Shown piece after piece: positions 26,624 through 35,318 of a DNA stretch of 48,130 nt. Under the pieces are notes generated by a model. The model was not told the DNA's origin and did not search any database. It was given only the letters and a program-made list of their open reading frames with translations. Position 1 is the first letter of the stretch; each line of letters begins with the position of its first letter. The DNA is taken from assembly GCA_018670825.1 (NCBI GenBank), contig JABHIW010000022.1, forward strand, positions 1 to 48,130. The letters run 5' to 3'. Made by a program: the position numbers and the translations under genes. This DNA is from Candidatus Scalindua sp. GTDB taxonomy: Bacteria > Planctomycetota > Brocadiia > Brocadiales > Scalinduaceae.

Positions 26624-28108
26624 TTAAGTGTATGACACACTGTATATACCAAGTTTTCGAGCTTTCTCCCTGAATTGTTTCCTGTCAATTTTAGAAAGCC
26701 TTGACGCCTTAGAGATATTTCCTTCTGCCCTGTCGAGGACATTCTGGAAGTACTTCCTTTCAAATTCACCCTTAGCCTCATTAAATGGTTTGTCCGAAAG
26801 TCTAGTTTTCCGGGGGTTCTTATGCAGTCTATCGATGAGTATTGATACATCACAGAGTTCAATAGTTGGCGGGGTTGCCAGGATGGCTGCCTGGGTAACC
26901 ATATTTTCCAATTCCCGCACGTTGCCCGGCCAGGCATATCGTAAAAATTTTTCTATTACTTCAGATGAAAATCCTACTAATTCCTTGGAGAATTCGACAC
27001 AAGCCCTTTCCAGGAAATAATGACTCAGTAGAAGCAGGTCATCAACCCGATCTCTCAGAGGTGGGAGTGCAATGCGGAACTGGTTGAGTCGGTAGTAAAG
27101 GTCCTCTCGAAAAGTTCCTTTGTGTACGTTTTCTTCCAGTGAGACATTAGTGGCGGCAATTACTCTAATGTTTGCATGGTGGCATTTTGATGATCCAACT
27201 CGCCTGAATTCACCTTCCTGCAAGACCCGGAGTAGTTTTACCTGGAACTGTGGTGTTGTCTCACCGATTTCATCAAGAAAGAGTGTGCCGCCTTCGGCTT
27301 CCTCCACCAACCCTCGTTTTTCCGTAGAGGCACCGGTGAAGGCCCCTCGTTCATGACCGAAAAGTTCACTCTCAAGAAGTGTCTCTGCGAGGGCTCCACA
27401 GTTGACTGGAACAAAAGGGTAATTAGTCCTGTTGCTCAGCCGGTGAATAGGCCTTGCGATAAGTTCTTTCCCCGTTCCGCTCTCTCCGGTAATCAGGACT
27501 GAAGATTTTGTCTTTGACACTAGTCGTACGAGTTTCAGGACACTTTCAATCTTATCAGAATCTCCAATAATTTCCGGAAAATCAGTTCGTTTCTTTGTCC
27601 GTTTCTGAGTGGTAAATCCATCCTGATCCTGGATCATCGATCTCATATCCTTAAGTACATGTTCTGTCTCCGTTTTGATTTTCTCCAACTCACGGTTTTT
27701 CTTTAACAGTTCTCTGCGATGTTTTTGTTCCCTTCTGATACGTTCGACTTTTGCGTGCAATTCCTGAAGTTTGCACGGTTTGGATATCCAATCTGTGGCA
27801 CCGGCCTCAACCACTCCAATAAAGTCGTAGTTCTCGGAGTAGGCGGTGCAAACGATGATCTCTAAAGAAGGCTGCACCTGTTTTAATTCATTTAACAGAT
27901 CCCTGCCATTATAGCCTGACAGGCATACATCAAGGATTGCTATGTCAAATATGTTCTGGTCTACCAGTGTCTTTGCCTCAGACCCGTCTTTAGCCATTTT
28001 GACTTGGTACCCAAAGTTTTCCAGGTAGCTCGTAAAAGTAGAACGTATGTGATCATAATCATCAATGATAAGCACACGACCTTTAGATTCTGTTGTAGAA
28101 GAAGACAT
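26624..28108 (-). CDS. NtrC-family sigma-54-dependent response regulator 1
   Basis: A 494-residue enhancer-binding protein. Receiver domain 1-125: acidic pair in LIIDDYD, phospho-acceptor Asp in AILDVC, Thr in VCTAYS, Lys in SKPCK. After a linker coiled coil comes the AAA+ domain with GESGTGKE (Walker A), ERGAFTGA (the sigma-54 contact loop) and GGTLFLDEIGE (Walker B), plus WPGNVRELEN. A C-terminal Fis-type helix-turn-helix ends GNISKASRLSKIDRKQFREKARKLGI. It should activate sigma-54 RNA polymerase when phosphorylated. No histidine kinase is nearby. It is a close paralog of the gene at 29230-30738. AGGA precedes ATG 28108. Confidence 0.95.
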   Translation of the reverse strand: MSSSTTESKGRVLIIDDYDHIRSTFTSYLENFGYQVKMAKDGSEAKTLVDQNIFDIAILDVCLSGYNGRDLLNELKQVQPSLEIIVCTAYSENYDFIGVVEAGATDWISKPCKLQELHAKVERIRREQKHRRELLKKNRELEKIKTETEHVLKDMRSMIQDQDGFTTQKRTKKRTDFPEIIGDSDKIESVLKLVRLVSKTKSSVLITGESGTGKELIARPIHRLSNRTNYPFVPVNCGALAETLLESELFGHERGAFTGASTEKRGLVEEAEGGTLFLDEIGETTPQFQVKLLRVLQEGEFRRVGSSKCHHANIRVIAATNVSLEENVHKGTFREDLYYRLNQFRIALPPLRDRVDDLLLLSHYFLERACVEFSKELVGFSSEVIEKFLRYAWPGNVRELENMVTQAAILATPPTIELCDVSILIDRLHKNPRKTRLSDKPFNEAKGEFERKYFQNVLDRAEGNISKASRLSKIDRKQFREKARKLGIYSVSYT

Positions 28109-28674
28109 GATCTTGTTTTCCTGAGTAATGTTATAAGCCTTAAATATAAGTATATATATATCAGAATAATTATCGGTGAAAATGACATAAAGTTTAATGT
28201 TTTTTTAATAGTGACTAACTTTAAGTAGAGAAAAAAATGCTAGATAAGTTGTAAGTTGTGTTTGTTTATGTATTTGCAGCCGTTTTGTACATTTAAAAAT
28301 ATTTCCATTAATTAAACTCTCTATCAGTGTTCAGTAGACTCTCAAAGTCTATGCATAATATCTATTAATTTTCAGTCTCTTTATCAGAAACTATGGGTAA
28401 TAAAAGGTCCTCTTGGGAGGAGACAATCTTCCGACTGCTTCTTCACAGGTTTTGTAATTTTATAAAATTAGCTATCATGGTTCAGTGCAGAAATGCAGCC
28501 CTGAGTTCTTCAGATTATAATTCATTCAGTAAACATGTAGATGTCTCCATTGATAAAGGGTGGGGCTAAATTACTCCAGGTTATAGTATTTCAATCCATA
28601 ATCCATAACCTATAACAGACTAGGCAGATACAGCAAATAAGTAGAGTGTTATTCTTGATTGTTCAGGAGAAAAA
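28109..28674. other. Long non-coding stretch between the divergent activator and small gene
   Basis: About 565 bp, AT-rich, with no supported gene. A weak hairpin TCCTC-TTGG-GAGGA lies near 28410-28425. It probably holds the promoter of the minus-strand activator near 28109-28200. Confidence 0.3.
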
Positions 28675-28712
28675 CCCTCATCCTGTATATGTTAATTTTG
28701 GTGAATAGTTTC
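28675..28712 (+). promoter_or_regulatory. Putative enhancer-like conserved block, copy B
   Basis: CCCTCATCCTGTA, then a TTTTGGTGAATA segment, matching copy A at 25084. A short dyad (CAGGA/TCCTG) flanks the CCCTCA core. It lies 127 bp upstream of sigma-54-like element B. Confidence 0.45.
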
Positions 28713-28800
28713 CTGTCTAATACTAATTCCGTTTCTCTAAGTCAGGTGATGTGAACATATTAGCGTCGTGAAATTTATTGTTTTGCAGAACAAAACTACT

Positions 28801-28817
28801 ATGGCATAGGGTTTGAG
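28801..28817 (+). promoter_or_regulatory. Sigma-54-like promoter element B
   Basis: ATGGCATAGGGTTTGAG has the TGGCAT-N5-TTG pattern with GG-N10-GA, close to the -24/-12 consensus. An inverted repeat (GTTTTG/CAAAAC) lies just upstream near 28780-28796. The element precedes the ATG of the 81-residue gene by about 113 bp. Confidence 0.45.
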
Positions 28818-28929
28818 ATAGTATAAATCAGATAAACAAGTTTTATCCGAAAATTAGTGAGTTGTCTTATTATGACAATTTTGAAAATCTTAAACCAACA
28901 ATGAATCGTTCCTATAAAGGAGGGTGAAG

Positions 28930-29175
28930 ATGATTTACAATGAAGAAATTCTTGACTTATTTATTCAATCTATTGGACAACAAATAGAATCCTTAGGAGA
29001 TACGTATCAGGATAAGGTGATCGGTGATGAGCTTAAACTGCTTTTATTAGACAATGTTTCTGAGGATGGTGATATTTGTGTCAGGCCCTCTTTACTGAAT
29101 AAGCAATTTCATCTTTCGTTTTCAAGCTATAAGGATGTTATGCTTAAATATGAAAAAGGACATCTATATAATTAA
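28930..29175 (+). CDS. Unrecognised small protein (81 aa)
   Basis: An acidic protein (IYNEEILDLFIQSIGQQIES at the start, later DNVSEDGDICVRPSLLNKQF). A strong ribosome binding site AAAGGAGGGTG precedes ATG 28930. No signal peptide or membrane segment. It does not align by eye with the other small gene at 25295 although both have similar upstream elements. It converges with the second sigma-54 activator. Function unknown. Confidence 0.55.
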   Translation: MIYNEEILDLFIQSIGQQIESLGDTYQDKVIGDELKLLLLDNVSEDGDICVRPSLLNKQFHLSFSSYKDVMLKYEKGHLYN

Positions 29176-29229
29176 ATAGGAAACTGCCACTGATACAGAT
29201 TTGGTTTGATCTCTATTGAATGCTAAATA

Positions 29230-30738
29230 TCAAGCTTGTTGAGTATATGGCATGCTATCTATTCCGAACTTTCGAATCTTTTCTCTCAATTGCTTTCTGT
29301 CAACCTTCGAAAATCTTGAAGCTGCAGAGATATTTCCATTTGTTCTTTCGAGCACATTCTTGAAGTACCTCCTTTCAAATTCATTCTTTGCCTCGGAAAA
29401 TGGCTTATCAGAAAGTCTGGTCTTACGGGAATACTTATACAGTTTATCGGTGAGGGCTGATACGTCTTTGAGCTCAATTGTTGGTGGAGATGCCATGATG
29501 ACGGCCTGGGATACCACATTCTCCAATTCTCGAACATTACCCGGCCAGGTATAACGTAAAAATTTTTCTATTACATCAGGAGAAAATCCTACTAATTCTT
29601 TGGAGAATTTTAAACAAGCTTGCTCCAGTGAATATTGACCTAGCAGAAGAATATCATCAATGCGATCTCTTAAAGGGGGAAGTGTGATGAGAAACTGATT
29701 GAGACGATAGTAAAGATCCTCTCGAAAGTCTCCGTCGCGTACACTTTTTTCCAAAGATACATTAGTTGCAGTAATAATTCGAATATTTGCGTGTCTGTAT
29801 TTTGTTGATCCAACCCGCTTGAATTCTCCTTCCTGTAGGATGCGGAGTAGTTTTACCTGAAGTTGTGGTGGTGATGCATCGATTTCGTCCAGAAAGAGCG
29901 TACCACCTTCAGCTTCCTCTACCAGCCCTTGTTTTTCCGATACGGCGCCTGTGAAGGCTCCCCGTTCATGCCCGAATAATTCACTATCAAGAAGTGTGTC
30001 CGTGAGGGCGCCGCAGTTTACAGGAACAAAAGGGCTATTGACCCTGTTGCTCAGTCTATGGATCGCCCTTGCAATGAGTTCTTTCCCCGTTCCACTCTCT
30101 CCGGTAATTAGTACTGAAGAATCTGTTATTGCCACAAGTTGAACAAGCTCTAGGACGTACTCAATTTTTTTAGAATTACTAATGATTTCAGGGAAATCGC
30201 TACGCCTTTTTGTACGTTTCAGCATGGCAAACCCATCTTTTTCCTGAAGCATCAGCTTCATGTTTTTAAGCACTTGCTCCGTCTCTGCTTTTATTTTCTC
30301 TAAAGCATAAGTTTTCTTTGACAATTCCATAAGATGGTTTTGTCCTTTTCTGATACGTTCAACTTTTGCATGCAATTCTTGAAGATTGATCGGTTTGGAA
30401 ATCCAATCTGCCGCACCGGCTTTAAACGCATCAAAAAATTTAAAATTTTTGGAATAATCAGTGCAAACAATTATTTCTAATCTGGGCAATATCTTTTTTA
30501 TTTCCTTTAAAAGATCAATATCCACATGGTCATGCGTGCAGATATCAAGTAGCGCAATGTCAAATATATTCTGGTCTACCAGAGCGATGGCATCATTCCC
30601 GTCTTTGGCTAACTTAACCTGGTATCCAAAGTCCTCCAGATAACTTGCAAAAGTAGATCGAATATTATCGTCATCTTCAATTACAAGGATGTGCCCTTTA
30701 GATTCAGATAAAGACGGCTTGATATTTTCTTGTGTCAT
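29230..30738 (-). CDS. NtrC-family sigma-54-dependent response regulator 2
   Basis: A 502-residue paralog of the regulator at 26624-28108, similar along the whole length. The receiver has LVIEDDDN, ALLDIC (phospho-acceptor Asp), VCTDYS and SKPIN. The AAA+ domain has GESGTGKE, ERGAFTGA and GGTLFLDEID. The Fis-type helix-turn-helix reads GNISAASRFSKVDRKQLREKIRKFGI. Because the recognition helices are similar (SKIDRKQF and SKVDRKQL) the two may bind related sites. ATG 30738 has GAGGGA 7 bases upstream and is preferred to an ATG at 30765. No kinase gene is adjacent. A tandem duplication with the intervening small gene is likely. Confidence 0.95.
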   Translation of the reverse strand: MTQENIKPSLSESKGHILVIEDDDNIRSTFASYLEDFGYQVKLAKDGNDAIALVDQNIFDIALLDICTHDHVDIDLLKEIKKILPRLEIIVCTDYSKNFKFFDAFKAGAADWISKPINLQELHAKVERIRKGQNHLMELSKKTYALEKIKAETEQVLKNMKLMLQEKDGFAMLKRTKRRSDFPEIISNSKKIEYVLELVQLVAITDSSVLITGESGTGKELIARAIHRLSNRVNSPFVPVNCGALTDTLLDSELFGHERGAFTGAVSEKQGLVEEAEGGTLFLDEIDASPPQLQVKLLRILQEGEFKRVGSTKYRHANIRIITATNVSLEKSVRDGDFREDLYYRLNQFLITLPPLRDRIDDILLLGQYSLEQACLKFSKELVGFSPDVIEKFLRYTWPGNVRELENVVSQAVIMASPPTIELKDVSALTDKLYKYSRKTRLSDKPFSEAKNEFERRYFKNVLERTNGNISAASRFSKVDRKQLREKIRKFGIDSMPYTQQA

Positions 30739-30922
30739 GTTATTATCCCTCAATACTAGAGGCATGCAAAATTTTGTATATTATCCGCAAAAAGATAGAA
30801 AGATCAATCTATATTTTATATTCCAAGATGAAATGTCAGGCAAGAGGCAAGAACTTTCTCTTGTGATACTTGTGACATCAGTTTGATTTGGAGGTGTTTT
30901 GTACTTTCAGACTTCCTTTGCA

Positions 30923-30928
30923 TATAAT
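30923..30928 (+). promoter_or_regulatory. Possible -10 element upstream of the spermidine-synthase-like gene
   Basis: A perfect TATAAT at 30923-30928 lies 81 bp before the ATG at 31010. The upstream TTGTAC (30899-30904, 18-bp spacer) is only a partial -35. Confidence 0.4.
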
Positions 30929-31009
30929 ACAAATGTCCCCAATTACAATTCTGAGCAACAAAAGGAAATGCAGGACCAAAGGTATTAAAGATCAAGTACG
31001 GAGAAAGAT

Positions 31010-33487
31010 ATGATTCGTGAAAACAGGGCATGGTTGTTTATTTTGTTTTCGATGGTATTTGTCGGATGTTACGCAACAATTGCTCAGGTGCTGATAATTC
31101 GGGAATTTCTGTTCATTTTCTTCGGAAGTGAACTATGCATTGGAATAATCCTTGGTACCTGGCTTTTTGGTGTTGCGTCCGGTGCGGCAACAGGTGGAAG
31201 GGTTGTCGCTAGATTTAAGAATCACCTGTCTGCTTTTAATATTGTGTTGATGCTGATGTGCCTAATTCTTCCTGTGGAATTAGTCTTAATCAGGGTGTTA
31301 AGGATTGTCCTCGATGTACCGGCAGGTCAGTACATCCCGATCTTGTCACTGCTGTTTTCGTCAATAGGAATTATCACACCATTCAGTTTTACTATAGGTT
31401 TAATTTTTCCTATCGGATGTAAAGTGATCAGGGGATTTACGCGTGATTCAGCTGCCGATATTGGCTTTGTATATATTCTGGAATCTATTGGTAGTCTTAT
31501 CGGTGGATTACTAATTACATTCGTGCTCATTACCAGATTTCAGCCTTTAACGATAACACTGATTTTTAATTGCGTTTTATTTTTGAATATTTTCCTAATG
31601 CTTCTCTTCTTTAATAGAGGGTTTTTTAAGAGAGGACAATCCTCGGTGCCTTTTGTCCGGGTAATGTCATTAGCCTCTCTTTCACTCTTTGTTGTCTCTT
31701 CTGTTTTACTGGTATCGGGTGTAATCAATAGAGTCGACGATTATTTTATCAATGTAAGATGGAGTTCAGCCAATCCGGATATAAAACTATTGGAATCGAT
31801 TGATTCGCAATATGAGAATATTGTGATTGGTGTCAGGGATGATCAATACAGCGTATTTGGGAACGGTCAGTTTAATTTTGCTTTTCCTGATGAATATGAA
31901 AATGCTCAAATAGCCCATCTGGTAATGACGCAACATCCGGACCCGAAAAAAGTATTATTGATAGGTGGTGGAATGGGCGGTTTGATCGGGGAGATGCTGA
32001 AGCACCCGATTGAAGAGTTGGATTATATTGAATTGGATCACGCATTGATAGAATCAACTGAGAAATATTTACCATCCGAAGAGAAAGAGGCTTTGTCGGA
32101 TAAGAGGATAAATATATTTCACGAAGACGGAAGATATTATGTTAAGAGAGAGAAGAACAAGAAAAAATATGATTTAATATTTGTAAATATTCCTGACCCC
32201 TCTACGGCATTTCTTAACAGGTTTTATACCGTACAGTTTTTTCAGGAAGGGAACGATATACTTGCGGACAAAGGTGTATTTGCAATAGAGATATCGTCTG
32301 CTGTAAATTATATGGGAGAAGAGGTGGGTAATTACACCGGTTCTATTTATCAAACTCTGCACAGTGTATTTTCCCATGTAATTATTTCTCCGGGACAGAT
32401 AAATTACTATTTTGCAAGTAATTCATATGACACTGCTACTTTCGATATCCGGACACTGACAAACCGTTATGTTGAACGTGGTGTCAAATCTGAGTTTTTT
32501 TCTGAGTATGTATTTAATACTATTTTGCAGTCGGAGATGGTCAAGTCTGTCGCGAACGATATTGAGAGGAGAAAAGGACTCAGGGTGAACACTGATGCAA
32601 AGCCCGTTACCTATTTTTTAAATCTTATGTTATGGGACAAACTTACCGGCGGTAAATTGGGAGGCACTCTTCAATGGTTTAAAAATAGTCATGTAACAAC
32701 ATTCTTGATTCCTGTTTTCATCCTCGTTGTCTGCAGGTTCGCATACGTTACTCTTTTCAGACGCAGTCCTGATGTTCAGCAACGGTTCAACAGCATAGTG
32801 GCTATTACAACAACCGGTTTTGCCGGAATGGCGTTGGAAATTATTCTGATATTTGCGTTTCAAAATATATACGGATATGTGTATGAAAATATAGGGTTCA
32901 TAATTGCAGTGTTTATGTTTGGCCTGGCTCTGGGGGGTGTTATTAGCAACAGGTTAATATTACATAATACATCCGGGAAAATCCTGAACAGGTTAAGCTT
33001 TCGGCAACATTTTTTCTCCACTCTCCGGACAAAAAACGCCGAGAACATTAAGGCACAAAGCCACAAAAAAATTCATGAAGAGATCGGTGGACAGAAGGAT
33101 ATGGAGTGGATAAAGATAATCATAGTAATAGAATCCATTATCGTTGTATATGCCAGCATCATGCCTTTTATCCTGGATCAACTCTCTTCTCTGTTTATTA
33201 ATTCAGAATATCTATTTATGACGCTGGTAGTGATAACCGGTGTACTCGTGGGTTTGGAATTTCCACTGGCAGGCAAGCTTTATCTGATGCGGAAAGGGGA
33301 GTTGGGGATAACTGCGGGAACGATTGACAGTGCGGACCACGCGGGTGCGTTTATCGGTGCTCTGCTTACGGGAGTACTTTTTATCCCGTTATTCGGAATA
33401 ACCGGATCATGTGTAATAATAGCAGTGCTGAACCTGATGAGTTTGCTGTTTCTTCTGCACCTTTACTATCAGAGGAGAAAAACATAA
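31010..33487 (+). CDS. Membrane-embedded spermidine/spermine-synthase-like protein
   Basis: An 825-residue fusion. Residues 1-240 are hydrophobic with about seven membrane helices. Residues about 255-480 are an aminopropyltransferase-like Rossmann domain: VLLIGGGMGGLIGEML is the SAM-type motif I, then DYIELDHALIE, DGRYYV, and DLIFVNIPDPST. Residues about 560-825 add further membrane helices. Such proteins are widespread in bacteria and usually called spermidine synthase-like; whether they make polyamine is unproven. The motif after beta strand 4 is NIPDP, where true spermidine synthases have a D-(S/T)-(T/S)-D motif, so the active site may be altered. GGAG precedes ATG 31010. Confidence 0.82.
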   Translation: MIRENRAWLFILFSMVFVGCYATIAQVLIIREFLFIFFGSELCIGIILGTWLFGVASGAATGGRVVARFKNHLSAFNIVLMLMCLILPVELVLIRVLRIVLDVPAGQYIPILSLLFSSIGIITPFSFTIGLIFPIGCKVIRGFTRDSAADIGFVYILESIGSLIGGLLITFVLITRFQPLTITLIFNCVLFLNIFLMLLFFNRGFFKRGQSSVPFVRVMSLASLSLFVVSSVLLVSGVINRVDDYFINVRWSSANPDIKLLESIDSQYENIVIGVRDDQYSVFGNGQFNFAFPDEYENAQIAHLVMTQHPDPKKVLLIGGGMGGLIGEMLKHPIEELDYIELDHALIESTEKYLPSEEKEALSDKRINIFHEDGRYYVKREKNKKKYDLIFVNIPDPSTAFLNRFYTVQFFQEGNDILADKGVFAIEISSAVNYMGEEVGNYTGSIYQTLHSVFSHVIISPGQINYYFASNSYDTATFDIRTLTNRYVERGVKSEFFSEYVFNTILQSEMVKSVANDIERRKGLRVNTDAKPVTYFLNLMLWDKLTGGKLGGTLQWFKNSHVTTFLIPVFILVVCRFAYVTLFRRSPDVQQRFNSIVAITTTGFAGMALEIILIFAFQNIYGYVYENIGFIIAVFMFGLALGGVISNRLILHNTSGKILNRLSFRQHFFSTLRTKNAENIKAQSHKKIHEEIGGQKDMEWIKIIIVIESIIVVYASIMPFILDQLSSLFINSEYLFMTLVVITGVLVGLEFPLAGKLYLMRKGELGITAGTIDSADHAGAFIGALLTGVLFIPLFGITGSCVIIAVLNLMSLLFLLHLYYQRRKT

Positions 33488-33504
33488 TATATGTAAACAA
33501 TTAT

Positions 33505-33528
33505 GTCGGGTAAGAAACCCGACTTTTA
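33505..33528 (+). terminator. Rho-independent terminator after the spermidine-synthase-like gene
   Basis: Stem GTCGGGT (33505-33511) and ACCCGAC (33517-33523), loop AAGAA, followed by TTTTAT. It starts 18 bp after the stop. Its ATGTCGGGTAAGAAAC segment also occurs inverted at 41383-41398, so it is part of a dispersed family. Confidence 0.8.
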
Positions 33529-33681
33529 TGCAGTAAGTATTAATTCGCTGTATAGAAATCTTAAATAAATCCATCGAAAAGACACAAAAAATATTTTAGT
33601 GATATTTTGTGAATTTCGTGGGGAATAGTAGTTCCCGAAAGCTTAACTTGAATTTGTATAATATTAATTTCAATACAATAT

Positions 33682-34068
33682 CTACAATTCCCTTCCTTTC
33701 CAGACCATTCCCATCAGGGACACCATTCCAACTAATTCGCCATTTTCCATAACTGGAGCCCATGATACGTTGAAGTTTGTAAGATAGCGAGCGGCGTAAT
33801 GGACCGGCATGTCTGCCTCAACAGTTAAAACCGGCTTCGCCATAATTTCATAGGCATGGACATCTTCTAACCGTTTTCCTGCCGCTATAATCTTTGTGGC
33901 TATGTCTCTCAGGGTAATCAGACCATACACATCCTCATCATTCCGTGGTCTTACCAGGACCGTCTGAATATTTTCATCTTTCATGATATTCAGAGCATCA
34001 GATACTTTGGTAATTCCATGAATATTCACTACATACGAATACATAACATCTTTGACTCGTTCTATCAT
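33682..34068 (-). CDS. CBS-domain-pair protein
   Basis: A 128-residue protein containing two CBS motifs. The first is VKDVMYSYVVNIHGITKVSDALNIMKDENIQTVLV...GLITLRDIATKI. The second is YEIMAKPVLTVEADMPVHYAARYLTNFNVSWAPVME...GMVSLMGMVWKG. CBS pairs bind adenosine nucleotides and gate partner proteins. It is the last gene of an apparent operon with a PII-like gene and two DUF1538 genes; the gap to the PII-like gene is 24 bp. Likely a nucleotide-sensing regulator of the transporter. Confidence 0.9.
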   Translation of the reverse strand: MIERVKDVMYSYVVNIHGITKVSDALNIMKDENIQTVLVRPRNDEDVYGLITLRDIATKIIAAGKRLEDVHAYEIMAKPVLTVEADMPVHYAARYLTNFNVSWAPVMENGELVGMVSLMGMVWKGREL

Positions 34069-34092
34069 TTTTGTCTCCTTGATTTTCTTTTG

Positions 34093-34437
34093 TTAAATAT
34101 ATTTTTCCTGAGCTGCTTTTTCGAGAGCGTCCATCTGGCTTTCCGTTCCGATGACCCTGTCAACTGTCCAGGAGAATGCCATACCACGTCCTTTCTTAAA
34201 ATTACCAGCTTCATAAATAGCATCCATGATCGGATTGGCATGGAAGTCCTCTACGATGAACAGAAGGACCTCCCGTTGCTGGTCCATTTGTAAACCAAAA
34301 AATGTCTTCTGTTCGCGGATGCCTTCTCCTCTGGCATTAAGTATGGTAACACCTGTGGCACCAGCTTCCTTAGCCGAAGATATCACTGCATCCTGATGAT
34401 CCTGCTCTACCATTGCTATTATTACTTTAAATCGCAT
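34093..34437 (-). CDS. PII-like signalling protein
   Basis: A 114-residue PII-superfamily protein: MRFKVIIAMVEQDHQDAVISSAKEAGATGVTILNARGEG is the first betaalphabeta unit, and a second unit is at VLLFIVEDFHANPIMDAIYEAGNF. The T-loop segment (EGIREQKTFFGLQMDQQ) is short and lacks the Tyr that is uridylylated in GlnB/GlnK. It is therefore probably not a nitrogen-sensing GlnB but one of the PII-like partners of membrane transporters. It lies between a DUF1538 gene and the CBS gene. Confidence 0.85.
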   Translation of the reverse strand: MRFKVIIAMVEQDHQDAVISSAKEAGATGVTILNARGEGIREQKTFFGLQMDQQREVLLFIVEDFHANPIMDAIYEAGNFKKGRGMAFSWTVDRVIGTESQMDALEKAAQEKYI

Positions 34438-34490
34438 ATATGTATCCTCCAGATAAAAATAAAAAAGTTAATTAGTGTAAATTCGTGAAA

Positions 34491-35294
34491 TTAATGTCTA
34501 CATTTTTTTCTACTCCTGTTTGCCATCCACTCTGATGCTATGCCATAACCAAGTACTGTTATAATCGGGAATAGAGAAGCAAAGGCTATAAGTCCAAAGG
34601 CGTCAACAATGACAGAACGACCGGGTACATTAGATGCCAGACCAATCCCAAGTGCGGCAACCAGTGGTACGGTAACGGTAGAAGTAGTAACTCCTCCGGA
34701 GTCATAAGCCAGTGGGATAATCATCTTGGGGGCAAAGAATGTCAGGCAAACTACAATCAGGTATCCTGCGACAATATACCAATGCAGGGGGGAGCCGGTA
34801 ACGATTCTATAGCAACCGAGTGAGATACCAATTGCCACACCAAACGCTACTGCAAGACGAAGTCCCCACGGTGAAATAGCCCCGGTTGAGACTTCCTTTG
34901 CCTTGAGGGCTACGGCTAATAAAGCCGGTTCTGCAATAGTAGTAGAGAACCCGATACAGAAACCGAATATATATGTCCAGAAATAAAGTGAAGGATAAAC
35001 TGAGCCTCTCGTTTCAATCTCCTCAAGTATAGCAGCGTTTCCCTTTGCCAGAAAATAGAAATTGGTCAGTTGCCTGGACATCGTCTCTCCAAGAGGAAAA
35101 AGCCCCTCTTTCAATCCGATCATAAATATGGATAACCCCACAATTACGAGGCAGAATCCATAAATTAACCGGCCCGGATGATCAATTTTTTTTCTGATAA
35201 TGACCAACTGAAAGAAGGCAATTACCCCTATAATCGGAAGTACATCCTTCAGTGTGCCAAGTAACGTATGTGCTGAGTGATATAATAGTTCCAT
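34491..35294 (-). CDS. DUF1538 membrane protein, second copy
   Basis: A 267-residue polytopic membrane protein. DUF1538 hallmarks are [26 protein letters not shown] and the late [51 protein letters not shown]1538 proteins work as pairs and have been reported as cation/proton antiporters. It lies 24 bp downstream of the first DUF1538 gene on the same strand and is followed by PII-like and CBS genes, consistent with one transporter and its two regulators. Confidence 0.88.
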   Translation of the reverse strand: MELLYHSAHTLLGTLKDVLPIIGVIAFFQLVIIRKKIDHPGRLIYGFCLVIVGLSIFMIGLKEGLFPLGETMSRQLTNFYFLAKGNAAILEEIETRGSVYPSLYFWTYIFGFCIGFSTTIAEPALLAVALKAKEVSTGAISPWGLRLAVAFGVAIGISLGCYRIVTGSPLHWYIVAGYLIVVCLTFFAPKMIIPLAYDSGGVTTSTVTVPLVAALGIGLASNVPGRSVIVDAFGLIAFASLFPIITVLGYGIASEWMANRSRKKCRH

Positions 35295-35318
35295 CTGTTT
35301 GTGTTGTTAAAAGTATGC

